Positions 24,928 through 32,798 of a DNA stretch of 45,407 bases are shown piece by piece. The DNA is from a virus. The position numbers and the translations under genes were made by a program. How positions within the stretch are numbered: position 1 is the stretch's first letter; every line of letters begins with the position of its first letter. The notes under the pieces are model-generated. The model saw nothing but the letters and a program-made list of their open reading frames with translations, was not told the DNA's origin and ran no database searches. The DNA is taken from IMG/VR virus record IMGVR_UViG_3300031857_024899, positions 1-45,407 of that record; one strand, written 5' to 3'.

Positions 24928-26210
24928 GCCGCCACCTCCGCGTCATCCCCTGCGACATTGACGACACCGGCCAGGTCGTTGAACTTGAGCGCGTCGGCTT
25001 CCCGGTAAGCTTCCTGCCCCGTCCAGTCCTGCCAACGACGCACGATCACATCCACGTATTTGGGATCGAGTTCGATCAGCCAACCGATGCGGCCGGTTTT
25101 TTCTGCGGCGATGAGGGTGGTGCCAGAGCCGCCGAACGGGTCGAGCACGATGTCACCCGGTCGGCTGGAATTGCGGATCGCGCGCTCGACCAACTCCACC
25201 GGCTTCATGGTCGGGTGCAGGTCGTTTTTCTGTGGCTTCTTGATGTTCCAGACGTCGCCCTGGTCACGATCCCCGCACCAGTGCCGGTTCTGGCCTTCGG
25301 GCCAGCCATACAAGATGGGCTCGTACTGGCGCTGGTAGTCGGCGCGGCCGAGCGTGAAGGTGTTCTTGGCCCAGATGATGAAGGTGGACCACTTGCCACC
25401 GGCGGCACGGAAAGCCTGCTGCAGCGTGTCCAGTTCGCTGGACGACATGGCGATGTAGATCGCGCCTGTACAGCGTTCCAACATTGGCGACAATGCCGCC
25501 AGCAAGAAATCGTAGAAGCCATCGCCCAGGTTGTCGTTCAGGATCGGGCGGTCCTTGCCACGCATCTTGTCGCGGGCAGAGTTGGCATAGTCCACGTTGT
25601 ACGGTGGATCGGTGAACACCATGTCGGCCCGGGCGTCGGCCATCAGCAGCTCGTAGCTCTTGGGGTCCGTGGCATCGCCGCACACCAGGCGGTGCTTGCC
25701 CAGCTCCCAAACATCGCCAGGGCGGGAGATCGGGGTGGCCGACACCTCGGGAACGGCATCGTCATCGGTTTGGCCATCGACCGTGGTCTCTTCGCCCGCC
25801 ATGATCTCGGCCAAGGCATCGGCGTCAAATCCGGTGATATCCAGGTTGAAGCCGTCTTCCTGCAAGGACTGCAGCTCGATGCGCAGCATGGCGTCGTCCC
25901 AACCCGCGTTTTCTGCAATGCGGTTGTCCGCAATGATGAGGGCACGTCGCTGGGTGGGCGTCAGGTGATCGAGCACGACCACTGGCACGGTATCCAGACC
26001 GAGCTTTTGTGCAGCGGCCAGGCGTCCATGACCGGCGACAATCACGCCATCGGATCCCGCCAGGATCGGATTGGTGAACCCGAACTCGACGATGGATGCC
26101 GCAATCTGCGCCACCTGCTCCTCGGAGTGGGTACGGGCGTTGCGGGCGTAGGGCACGAGTTTATCGGTGGGCCAGCGCTCGATATGGGTGGAGAGCCAAG
26201 GTTCAGACAT
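24924..26210 (-). CDS. ParB-like domain fused to DNA methyltransferase (DPPY type)
   Basis: About 428 residues from ATG 26210. Residues 15-95 form a ParB/Srx-like domain (YARNARTHSEEQVAQIAASI; VAGHGRLAAAQKLG). The beta-class methyltransferase has DPPY (201-204) and DPFGGSG (about 357-363, the SAM site). DPPY suggests N6-adenine methylation. No restriction enzyme is near, so it is an orphan enzyme that may protect phage DNA or affect regulation. A paralogue lies just beyond the endolysin. Confidence 0.87.
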   Translation of the reverse strand: MSEPWLSTHIERWPTDKLVPYARNARTHSEEQVAQIAASIVEFGFTNPILAGSDGVIVAGHGRLAAAQKLGLDTVPVVVLDHLTPTQRRALIIADNRIAENAGWDDAMLRIELQSLQEDGFNLDITGFDADALAEIMAGEETTVDGQTDDDAVPEVSATPISRPGDVWELGKHRLVCGDATDPKSYELLMADARADMVFTDPPYNVDYANSARDKMRGKDRPILNDNLGDGFYDFLLAALSPMLERCTGAIYIAMSSSELDTLQQAFRAAGGKWSTFIIWAKNTFTLGRADYQRQYEPILYGWPEGQNRHWCGDRDQGDVWNIKKPQKNDLHPTMKPVELVERAIRNSSRPGDIVLDPFGGSGTTLIAAEKTGRIGWLIELDPKYVDVIVRRWQDWTGQEAYREADALKFNDLAGVVNVAGDDAEVAA

Positions 26211-26652
26211 GGACCAGCCCCGGTTCGTAGATGGTCTTGCCCTGCGCCAGCTTGGCCGTGAGCAGCTGGGTGCGCTCATTTGAGATCGCCACTGCCAGGT
26301 GGGTCCACCGTCCGAACTCGTGAATGATCTGCACGCAGGGCAGCTTCAACTGGTGGGCGGCTTGGCATACGACCAGCGGCGTCATGCCCGGCACGATGAG
26401 GTCCGCCGCACGCCCTTGCATGTGGTGGCTGGTCGGGCTGCCACCGACAGCGCGGTTCAATGCCGGCGACCGGTAGCCGGAGCTTATCACCACCGGGCGC
26501 TTGAGGTGGACGCGCAGGGGCTCCAGCACCGACTGACACAGCCGACGCAGATTCTCGATGACCTCGGGGGTGGGCTCGTTGCCGATACCACGGCGCGCAG
26601 CGGTCTCGGAGACCAGAAACTCGGCCAGTTCGAAATGTTCAGACAGTTGCAT
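26203..26652 (-). CDS. endolysin, M15 peptidase (D-Ala-D-Ala/L-Ala-D-Glu type)
   Basis: 149 residues from ATG 26652, which has an AGAGAG ribosome site; an upstream ATG at 26703 is possible but unlikely. The Peptidase_M15_3 zinc ligands are visible: SGYRS (58-62), SHHMQGRAAD (75-84, His and Asp) and WTHLA (His118). Such enzymes cut cell-wall peptide bonds. There is no signal peptide, so a holin is needed for release. It lies between two methyltransferase genes, far from the holin near 0.4 kb, and no spanin gene is visible. Confidence 0.85.
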   Translation of the reverse strand: MQLSEHFELAEFLVSETAARRGIGNEPTPEVIENLRRLCQSVLEPLRVHLKRPVVISSGYRSPALNRAVGGSPTSHHMQGRAADLIVPGMTPLVVCQAAHQLKLPCVQIIHEFGRWTHLAVAISNERTQLLTAKLAQGKTIYEPGLVHV

Positions 26653-28063
26653 GTTCGCTCTCTTGTCGATGCTCGGCTTTGCGTTGTTGAGCAACAACCT
26701 CAAAGGGTTCTCCGGTGGCGGCCAAGGTGACCGGCGCGCCAGGGAAGTTCTGTTGGAAACGGATCAGTGCCACGTCGACGTACTCGGGTGCGATCTCCAC
26801 CGCGCGGCCAATACGCCCTGTCCGCTGGGCAGCCATCAGCGTGGTGCCGCTGCCGCCAAAGGGCTCAAACACGATCTCGCCTTCATTGGTGTACGCCTCA
26901 ATGACCTGCACCGGCAGCGTCACCGGAAAGACGGCCGGGTGATCGATGTCCTTGCCGATCTTTCCCTTGTGGCGCATGACCCGGATGACCGAGTCGGGGA
27001 TGCGGTGGTCCTGGGTCGGTTGACCGGCAGCGGTCCAGCCGTTGACCTGGCCATCCTTGCCGCGCATCGCAGTCGAGGATCCGTCAGCGCGCAGGTGCGT
27101 TTCCTGGCCGGCGAACTTGCAGGGCACCGTCTTGTTGGGTTTGCGCGTTTGCCGGTTGAAGTGGAAGATGAATTCAAAGCTCGGCGCCAGACGCCCCTGC
27201 CAATCGCCGGGCATCCCTGGCCCCTGGTCCCAGACGTACCAGGCAAAGCGCCGCCAGCCTTGTGTCCGCATCCAATCGAGCCACTGATCCCAATACGGGA
27301 TGAACTCGTTGTCACGGTGGATCAGGCCGAGGTTGACCAGCACCTGGCCATCGGCTGCCATGGGTACTTGGGTGAACACGCCGCGCATCAGGCCATCCCA
27401 GTCGGCAATGCCGCCTGAGGTGTAGTCGCGCTGGTTGCCATAGGGCGGCGAGGTGAAACACAGGCTGGCCTGCTCGCCCTGCATCAGGGTGGTGATCACG
27501 GATGGATCGGACGCGTCGCCGCAGATCAGGCGGTGCGAGCCCAACTGCCAGACATCGCCCGGGCGAGAGATGGGCTGCTTGGGTGGTTCGGGAACGTCGC
27601 TTTCTTCATCGGCATCCGACTCATCTCCAGACTCGCTGCCTTCAGCATCACCCAAGTCGGCCAGCATCTTGGCCAGCTCATCATCGTCAAAGCCTGTCAT
27701 CAGCAAGTCGTAACCGGCCTCAGACAGCTCGGCCAGTTCAAGCGTCAGCAACTCGTCGTCCCAACCCGCATCCAGCGCCAGGCGGTTGTCGGCGATCACG
27801 TAGGCACGCTTTTGTGCCGGGGTGAGGTGGCCCAGTTCAATGACCGGGACCTCGGGAAACTCCAGCTTGCGCGCGGCCGCGAGGCGTCCGTGGCCGGCGA
27901 TGATGCCGTTGTCGCCATCAACCAGGATGGGTTGCGTCCAGCCAAACTCCACGATGCTGGCCGCGATCTTGGCAATCTGCGCCGGAGAATGCGTGCGCGG
28001 ATTGTGCGCATAAGGCAGCAGCGCATCGATCGGGCGGTATTCGATCTGCAGGTTGGGCGTCAT
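26639..28063 (-). CDS. ParB-like domain fused to DNA methyltransferase (TSPPY type)
   Basis: 474 residues, a paralogue of the gene at 24924. The ParB-like part (PYAHNPRTHSPAQIAKIAAS; AGHGRLAAARKLEF) is followed by an acidic linker (about 139-158), then TSPPY (204-208) and EPFGGSG (about 400-406). TSPPY is typical of N4-cytosine enzymes, unlike the DPPY of its paralogue. It is preceded by a terminator-like hairpin instead of a normal ribosome site. It overlaps the endolysin start by 14 bases. Confidence 0.87.
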   Translation of the reverse strand: MTPNLQIEYRPIDALLPYAHNPRTHSPAQIAKIAASIVEFGWTQPILVDGDNGIIAGHGRLAAARKLEFPEVPVIELGHLTPAQKRAYVIADNRLALDAGWDDELLTLELAELSEAGYDLLMTGFDDDELAKMLADLGDAEGSESGDESDADEESDVPEPPKQPISRPGDVWQLGSHRLICGDASDPSVITTLMQGEQASLCFTSPPYGNQRDYTSGGIADWDGLMRGVFTQVPMAADGQVLVNLGLIHRDNEFIPYWDQWLDWMRTQGWRRFAWYVWDQGPGMPGDWQGRLAPSFEFIFHFNRQTRKPNKTVPCKFAGQETHLRADGSSTAMRGKDGQVNGWTAAGQPTQDHRIPDSVIRVMRHKGKIGKDIDHPAVFPVTLPVQVIEAYTNEGEIVFEPFGGSGTTLMAAQRTGRIGRAVEIAPEYVDVALIRFQQNFPGAPVTLAATGEPFEVVAQQRKAEHRQESEHATV

Positions 28064-28103
28064 GGAATTGAAAAACCCGCTAAGCGTTGCCGCCAGGCGG
28101 GTT
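28064..28103 (-). terminator. terminator-like hairpin directly before the methyltransferase start
   Basis: On the minus strand AACCCGC (28103-28097) pairs with GCGGGTT (28080-28074), with an inner GCG-GCAA-CGC hairpin, followed by TTTTTC. The run ends nine bases before the ATG at 28063. It may stop transcripts from the parDE side or act as an attenuator. See the finding on this site. Confidence 0.55.
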
Positions 28104-28470
28104 GGAAATATTCAGGGGGTGGTAACTGTCTGGGGTGGTGGTAACCACAGGCCGGTAACCTGGCTGGGTGGTAACCTGTTTTTAAGGGCAGACGCTATCG
28201 AAATCTCGCGCTGTTGCCCCCCGCATACCGCTTTGGCCAGGAAGGACCCGTTGATTTCCTCAGGTGCGAGGTGTTTTTGATCCCCTCATGCATCGCTGCA
28301 CTTCTGTCCTGACCATAGCTGAAAATGTACCCTCAAAAGAGCCTTCATGCTGCATTCGGATCTGGGCACATTCTTCGCTCTGACACGCATTAACCGCAGG
28401 CATTACCCGCAATCACGTCAAAACACGCCAAAACACTTTCTCGCGTGTGACGTGTGCACACCACCCGGGC
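28104..28470. other. non-coding gap between methyltransferase and parE
   Basis: About 370 bases with no convincing gene. It holds four GGTAAC motifs (28121-28175), an AT-richer stretch (28310-28440), and the perfect palindrome GTGTGCACAC (28452-28461). Together with the hairpin at 28064 it looks like a control region for the genes to its left. A short plus-strand open frame here has no ribosome site and no recognisable product. Confidence 0.5.
28121..28176 (-). repeat. four spaced GGTTACC direct repeats
   Basis: Plus-strand GGTAAC at 28121, 28140, 28154 and 28170, read on the minus strand as GGTTACCACC (three near-identical units plus one variant). The second copy is also the centre of a perfect inverted repeat GTGGT-A-ACCAC. 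The spacing of 14-19 bases suggests binding sites for a regulator. Confidence 0.6.
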
Positions 28471-28770
28471 TCAGGTGTCCTCGCTGCCCATGTGCCGTGG
28501 CAGGTCCATGGCTCCGTGCAGCACGCGAACGATCAGCACATCGGTTGCATCAGGTCGGTAAAGGATGACGTAGTTGCCGAATGGACAGGATCGGATGTCG
28601 TCCCCAAGTTCGGGGCGCGCGCGATACGCCAGTGGAGATTTGCCGACCTTCTGGCACTGCGCACGAATGTCCTGGATGAATGTCAGGGCGCGGGCCGGGT
28701 TGTCCTGTGCGATGTAGTCACCGATATCCTCCAGGTCCGTCTCGGCCAGAGGTGTAAACAACACACCCAT
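28471..28770 (-). CDS. parE: ParE-type toxin
   Basis: 99 residues with the standard ParE/RelE layout: FTPLAETDLEDIGDYIAQDN at the N-terminus, ARALTFIQDIRAQCQKVGKS, and the C-terminal strand pair (GNYVILYRPDATDVLIVRVL, then HGAMDLP). Most ParE toxins inhibit DNA gyrase. The start overlaps the stop of the antitoxin gene by one base. With the ParD gene it forms a typical stability module inside the prophage. Confidence 0.9.
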   Translation of the reverse strand: MGVLFTPLAETDLEDIGDYIAQDNPARALTFIQDIRAQCQKVGKSPLAYRARPELGDDIRSCPFGNYVILYRPDATDVLIVRVLHGAMDLPRHMGSEDT

Positions 28771-29036
28771 TACCGACCTGCGCTGGCAGCCTGTTTGCGG
28801 TATTTGGCTTCCAGCCGATCAAAGACCTGATCACCGGGGATGCTGCGACCACTGGCCAGCCCGGCAGCAATTGCGGCCTTCATGGCTTCCAGTTGCAGCT
28901 CTGCCTGCTTTTGCTGATCCTCGAGCAGGCGCAGCCCTGCACGGACCACTTCACTGGCGTTGTTGTAGCGGCCGGACTCGACTTGGTCGCGGACGAAGGT
29001 CTCGAAATGGGAACTGAGTGCGACGCTGGTGGGCAT
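28770..29036 (-). CDS. parD: ParD-type antitoxin
   Basis: 88 residues with the ParD ribbon-helix-helix (VALSSHFETFVRDQVESGRY, then NNASEVVRAGLRLLED) and a C-terminal toxin-binding helix. ParD binds ParE and represses its own promoter. The ATG has an excellent ribosome site (AGGAGG). The operator-like inverted repeat and -35/-10 boxes lie directly upstream. Confidence 0.92.
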   Translation of the reverse strand: MPTSVALSSHFETFVRDQVESGRYNNASEVVRAGLRLLEDQQKQAELQLEAMKAAIAAGLASGRSIPGDQVFDRLEAKYRKQAASAGR

Positions 29037-29046
29037 GGCTACCTCC

Positions 29047-29094
29047 TAACAATTAATAACTGTTATTTGACCGTAGCCACCCCCTCCCTGTCAA
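29047..29094 (-). promoter_or_regulatory. parDE promoter and operator
   Basis: On the minus strand there is TTGACA (29094-29089), an 18-bp gap, and TCAAAT (29070-29065), then the inverted repeat TAACA...TGTTA (29065-29047) covering the likely start site, then AGGAGG. The layout fits autorepression by ParD. The -35 box overlaps the end of the DUF6362 gene. Confidence 0.55.
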
Positions 29095-29492
29095 GACAGG
29101 ACACCAGCGCGGTTGAGTTGATGGGCCACCAACTCCATCACCCGGTGCCAGCGCCGTGAGGCGGTGTTGCGGTCGCAGGCAAAGCGTCTGCCGATCTGCT
29201 GCCACTCGTAGCGGTTGGCACGCATCCAGATCAAGTGCCGCTGCTCCACCTCCAGCCACTGCACCCAGCGCATGGTTTCGAGCATCCGCTCCACAGCCTG
29301 GGGACTGGGCGGCATGGGCCGGTACAGGCGCTCGGGATCGGGGTAGCGCTCGGGCACTTGCATGGCCAGCGTCATCCATGGGTTGAAGTAGCCGCCTGGT
29401 CTGACCCGGGGCAACTTGTGCGCGGTTTCGGCAGCCTCGGCAAACCGGGCGGCCACGTCATCCACAGTCCATTCGGTTCGAGTCTCAGTCAT
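29091..29492 (-). CDS. DUF6362 family protein
   Basis: 133 residues from ATG 29492, which follows GGAGGAAAGCGCC; a longer reading to 29570 overlaps the previous gene and is rejected. The sequence WTVDDVAARFAEAAETAHKL, RYPDPERLYRPMPPSPQAV and the C-terminal HTH-like WQQIGRRFACDRNTASRRWH fit DUF6362, a phage family of unknown function with likely DNA binding. It is the last gene of the replication and recombination operon before parDE. Confidence 0.72.
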   Translation of the reverse strand: MTETRTEWTVDDVAARFAEAAETAHKLPRVRPGGYFNPWMTLAMQVPERYPDPERLYRPMPPSPQAVERMLETMRWVQWLEVEQRHLIWMRANRYEWQQIGRRFACDRNTASRRWHRVMELVAHQLNRAGVLS

Positions 29493-29694
29493 GGCGCTTT
29501 CCTCCATCGCCATAGAGGCGTTCTCCCAACCTGCGCACGAACTGCTTCTCCACCCAGTCGAGCCGTTCATCGTGCTCGGAGACGACCAAGATGTGATCGG
29601 TGCGCCAGCCTTCGCGTTTGACGGCGTCCGGGTCTGACGTAATGGGCTGCAGGTTGCCCAGAGGGCAGCGGTAGCGGTATTGCGGCACTTTCAT
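29485..29694 (-). CDS. small conserved phage protein
   Basis: 69 residues from ATG 29694, nine bases after GGAGG. A GTG three codons earlier sits directly on the ribosome site and is less likely. The protein (YRCPLGNLQPITSDPDAVKR; TDHILVVSEHDERLDWVEKQ) has no recognised domain. It overlaps the next gene by eight bases in the same operon. Confidence 0.58.
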   Translation of the reverse strand: MKVPQYRYRCPLGNLQPITSDPDAVKREGWRTDHILVVSEHDERLDWVEKQFVRRLGERLYGDGGKRHD

Positions 29695-29695
29695 G

Positions 29696-30169
29696 TCACG
29701 CACCCTCCATGGTCATCTCACGGGCCAGGTACAGCAAGGCGATGGCGTCAGCCTCGTTGTCGTCAGCCGGGGCATGGCCACGGGCACGGACGGCAGCCAC
29801 CATCTCGTCCTTGCTGGCGTTGCCCTTGCCGGTGGCGTGCTTCTTTATCGTGCCGACCGGGATGCCTTGGTACGGGATCTGGTGGTGCTCACACCAGGCG
29901 GTCAGCTGCCCCATGAATCCGCCGTAGGCATGGGCGGCGTCAACGCCAGCGTGCCGGCGGACTTCTTCAAAGACCACCTGGTCAATGCCGTCATTGCAGT
30001 GCTTGATGTCGGTGAGCCAACGCTTGAACCGAAGGAAGCGCATACCGCCGCCCTCGAAGCGCTGGGGTTTGAAGGATTGGCTGCCACTGCTGATGCTGCC
30101 GTCGCGGCAGGCCAGTGCCCAGCCCGTTTGGGTGCCCAAGTCAAGGGCGAGGATGGTCGTTGTGTTCAT
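29696..30169 (-). CDS. RuvC-like Holliday junction nuclease
   Basis: 157 residues from ATG 30169; the frame is open to 30301, but the extra 44 residues have no ribosome site. The RNase H-like fold shows the first catalytic Asp in ILALDLGTQTGWAL, Glu in VVFEEVRRHAG, and acidic residues in DEMVAAVRARG and DDNEADAIALLYL. It would resolve branched DNA before packaging. It lies after the primase-helicase in the operon. Confidence 0.83.
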   Translation of the reverse strand: MNTTTILALDLGTQTGWALACRDGSISSGSQSFKPQRFEGGGMRFLRFKRWLTDIKHCNDGIDQVVFEEVRRHAGVDAAHAYGGFMGQLTAWCEHHQIPYQGIPVGTIKKHATGKGNASKDEMVAAVRARGHAPADDNEADAIALLYLAREMTMEGA

Positions 30170-30307
30170 GTTGTCAGTCCTGTCGTGCTCGGCCCGACAC
30201 ATCGGACGCAGCAACACATAACTGTCTTCGTGACGCGCGCGCACACGCGTCGAGAAGTTACGTTCAGCCATGTCAGATGCGTCGGGCGCGATAGTTTTCA
30301 TGAGGGG

Positions 30308-32590
30308 TCAGTCGTCCGAATAGGGGGTGTAAGCGGGTGTGTGCGGCTGTTTGAGGCCAATGCCCAGAAATCCGCGCACACCCATGCTGTTGCGCCATTT
30401 CTCCAGCCCACGCGTGATGAGCAAATCGGAGAATCGGCGCTGGGTGCCAATGAATTCACCCGCCGCTTCAGCCCACTGCTTCCAGTCGGTGAACAGTTCG
30501 GCGGTCAGCGACTTGGCGTTGGCGGTGCTCACGCAGCGTTCGTCAAGCCATCGACCGAGTGCATCTTCGGAATCGAAGTACTCCGCCGTCGCCGCCTGTA
30601 CGCAGGCGGGTGGCTGCAGACCAGATCGCTGCCATGCCAGGCACCCGGCCACCGCCCAGGCGAGGATGCCGTCGCGTTCGGCCAGCAGCTTTTCTGTCAA
30701 GCGCGGATCACGTCTTTCCGGCGGGATCGTCACCGTGAAGGGAATCATGTGCAGCCGTCGCCGCATCGCCTCGTCGATGTTGCGAATGGCCGGCTTGTGG
30801 TTGCCCACGATCACCGGCTTGAATTGGGGCGTGTACTCGAAGAAGTCCTTGTGCATGAAGCGCGCCGAGATCTTGTCGCCTCCCGTGATGGCCTTGACCT
30901 TGGACTCGTTCAAGCGCCGGCCCTGTTCGGTCTCAATGGCCGTCACAAAGCGCGCCCCGCGCAGGCCTGCCAGATCGGTCGGATGCCTGTCGCCGCGCGT
31001 TTCGACAAAGGTGTCCATTGACGCGGTGGCGGCATAATCACCCAGGATGGTGCTGATCACATTGGCAAAGACGCTCTTGCCGTTGGCACCTGTGCCGTAC
31101 AGAAAGAACAGCGCGTGGGCGCTCGTCGCACCGGTCAGGCAGTACCCCACCATCCTTTGGAGGTAGGCCTGCAGTTCGTCGTCGCCACCGGTGATGTTGG
31201 CGAGAAACGCCGTCCACTGCGGGCACAGTCCCTGTGGCCTGGCCGTGGTGATCTTGGTCATCCGGTCGGCTCGTTCGTTGGCACGCGTGCGGCCCGTTTT
31301 GAGGTCGACCACACCGCCAGGCGTGTTGAGCAGCCAGGGATCGGCATCCCACTCGTCGGTCGTGGCTGCATGCCTGCGGTCGGTGCGCGCCAAGCGCTCC
31401 ACACCACTGACTGTCCCGGAGCTGGCCAGCTTGGCGGCGACCTTGGGGTTATCCGCGTGCACGGCCGCGTGGCGACACACGCTGCGGATCAGGTCGGTGG
31501 CGGCCAAGGTGTCTTCGTTACGCCAACGGTGGCCGTCCCAGACCAACCACCGCCCCCAGGTCGCCACGTATCGCCAATCGCGGTGGTAGCGGCGGGTGAA
31601 GGACAGCGCCAGCGCATCCTCCGTTCCCCAAACCGATTCATCGCTGCTGACGGCCGGCTCGGCGTCATCTGTGATGTCGTGCATCTGCAGACGCGGCCCG
31701 TGACTGAGAAAGGTCGCGATATCGAAGCCTTCGGCGATGGCATCGGCCGCGTCCCAGCCCTCAGCAGCATCCTCAGGGGGATACAGCACATGGCAAGACT
31801 TCGCACCGGCTGACAAGATGGCCTGCGCAGCTTGCGCGGCGTACTCCCAACCCGGCTTATCGCGGTCCGGCCAGATCCGCACGGCCTTGCCAGACAGCGG
31901 CGACCAGTCGGTCTTGTCGACCGGAGCATTGGCGCCGTGCATGGCCGTCGTGGCAGTGACGCCAGCGTTGATCAGCGCCTGTGCACATTTCTCGCCCTCA
32001 ACGAGGACGACTTGGGCTGCGTCCCGCATCCCTGGCTGGTTGTACAGCGGCCTAGGGTCCGGTGGTGCCATCTTCCGGCGTCGGACATCCCAGGGCCGAA
32101 ACTCCTTCTTGCCCCCAGGCGGGTCGTAGCGGTAGACGATGGCGATCAGTTGACCCGCTGTATCGAGGTAGTCCCACTTGGCGGTGGCCGGACCCAGCTC
32201 GTCAACCGGAGCCTCTTTCTTCTTGGTCTTGCGAGACGGGGTCGCAGACGCCTGCCCGAGCAGATCAGCTGCGTGTTGCATCACTCGTGGGAAATCGGTG
32301 TGCGCATCGGCGCCGAGATGAGCAGCAATCAGATCGAAGATGTCGCCACCGTCACCGGTTGCGCGGTCGGTCCACAGCCCGGCCTTCTCGCCATCGAGAA
32401 CGACCTCCAGACTGTCGCCGGGGCTGCCCAGCACATCGCCGATGAGGAATTTGCCCCTGCGCTTTTTTCCGGCGGGAAACAGCGTGGCCAGGAGAGAGTC
32501 CAAACGGGCGACCAGATCGGCACGGATCGACTCACGTGTGGCGTCAGGATCAGATGGCAACGCGGCTTGGGCGTCATTGAAGTCAAGCAT
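30308..32590 (-). CDS. primase-helicase, P4 alpha-like (D5 type)
   Basis: 760 residues. The N-terminal part has a toprim-like primase region (VVLVEGEKCAQAL, 194-206; IWPDRDKPG, about 239-247). The C-terminal half is the phage/plasmid primase P4 helicase (SF3) with Walker A GTGANGKS (499-506), then TAIETEQGRRLNESKVKAIT and FKPVIVGNHKPAI (sensor 1). It would start and drive phage DNA replication. The replication origin is not identified. Confidence 0.92.
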   Translation of the reverse strand: MLDFNDAQAALPSDPDATRESIRADLVARLDSLLATLFPAGKKRRGKFLIGDVLGSPGDSLEVVLDGEKAGLWTDRATGDGGDIFDLIAAHLGADAHTDFPRVMQHAADLLGQASATPSRKTKKKEAPVDELGPATAKWDYLDTAGQLIAIVYRYDPPGGKKEFRPWDVRRRKMAPPDPRPLYNQPGMRDAAQVVLVEGEKCAQALINAGVTATTAMHGANAPVDKTDWSPLSGKAVRIWPDRDKPGWEYAAQAAQAILSAGAKSCHVLYPPEDAAEGWDAADAIAEGFDIATFLSHGPRLQMHDITDDAEPAVSSDESVWGTEDALALSFTRRYHRDWRYVATWGRWLVWDGHRWRNEDTLAATDLIRSVCRHAAVHADNPKVAAKLASSGTVSGVERLARTDRRHAATTDEWDADPWLLNTPGGVVDLKTGRTRANERADRMTKITTARPQGLCPQWTAFLANITGGDDELQAYLQRMVGYCLTGATSAHALFFLYGTGANGKSVFANVISTILGDYAATASMDTFVETRGDRHPTDLAGLRGARFVTAIETEQGRRLNESKVKAITGGDKISARFMHKDFFEYTPQFKPVIVGNHKPAIRNIDEAMRRRLHMIPFTVTIPPERRDPRLTEKLLAERDGILAWAVAGCLAWQRSGLQPPACVQAATAEYFDSEDALGRWLDERCVSTANAKSLTAELFTDWKQWAEAAGEFIGTQRRFSDLLITRGLEKWRNSMGVRGFLGIGLKQPHTPAYTPYSDD

Positions 32591-32798
32591 GCGTTGCGCC
32601 TCCTTGCCGCTCCAGCCAGTTGATCAGCTCCTCGAGCTTGAATCGCACCAGCTTGCCCACCCGGTAGTGCGGCACCAGCAGGCGCTCGCGCTCCTTCGGG
32701 TGGGTCAGCAGGTAGGTCGGAATATTCAGGCGGTGAGCCGCCTCTCTGGAATCGATAAGACGTTCACCCAGGACGTCGTTCATGGATGGGGTGTTCAT
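32583..32798 (-). CDS. helix-turn-helix protein (excisionase-like)
   Basis: 71 residues from ATG 32798, preceded by GGAGGAACCCC. The central LIDSREAAHRLNIPTYLLTH and VGKLVRFKLEELINWLE give a short MerR/excisionase-type winged helix. It could assist excision or replication control; either is inference. It is coupled to the helicase gene by an eight-base overlap. Confidence 0.65.
   Translation of the reverse strand: MNTPSMNDVLGERLIDSREAAHRLNIPTYLLTHPKERERLLVPHYRVGKLVRFKLEELINWLERQGGATHA

Noticed and set aside
28121-28176. CRISPR-like array
   Set aside because: The GGTAAC units are 6-10 bp with gaps of 8-13 bp; too short for CRISPR repeats and spacers, and no cas genes are present apart from a stand-alone Cas4-like nuclease.
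28053-28280. 75-codon plus-strand open frame over the control region
   Set aside because: No ribosome site, no domain, and it runs over the GGTAAC repeats and hairpin.
29693-31021. 442-codon plus-strand open frame
   Set aside because: Antisense to the RuvC-like and primase genes; no ribosome site and no domain.
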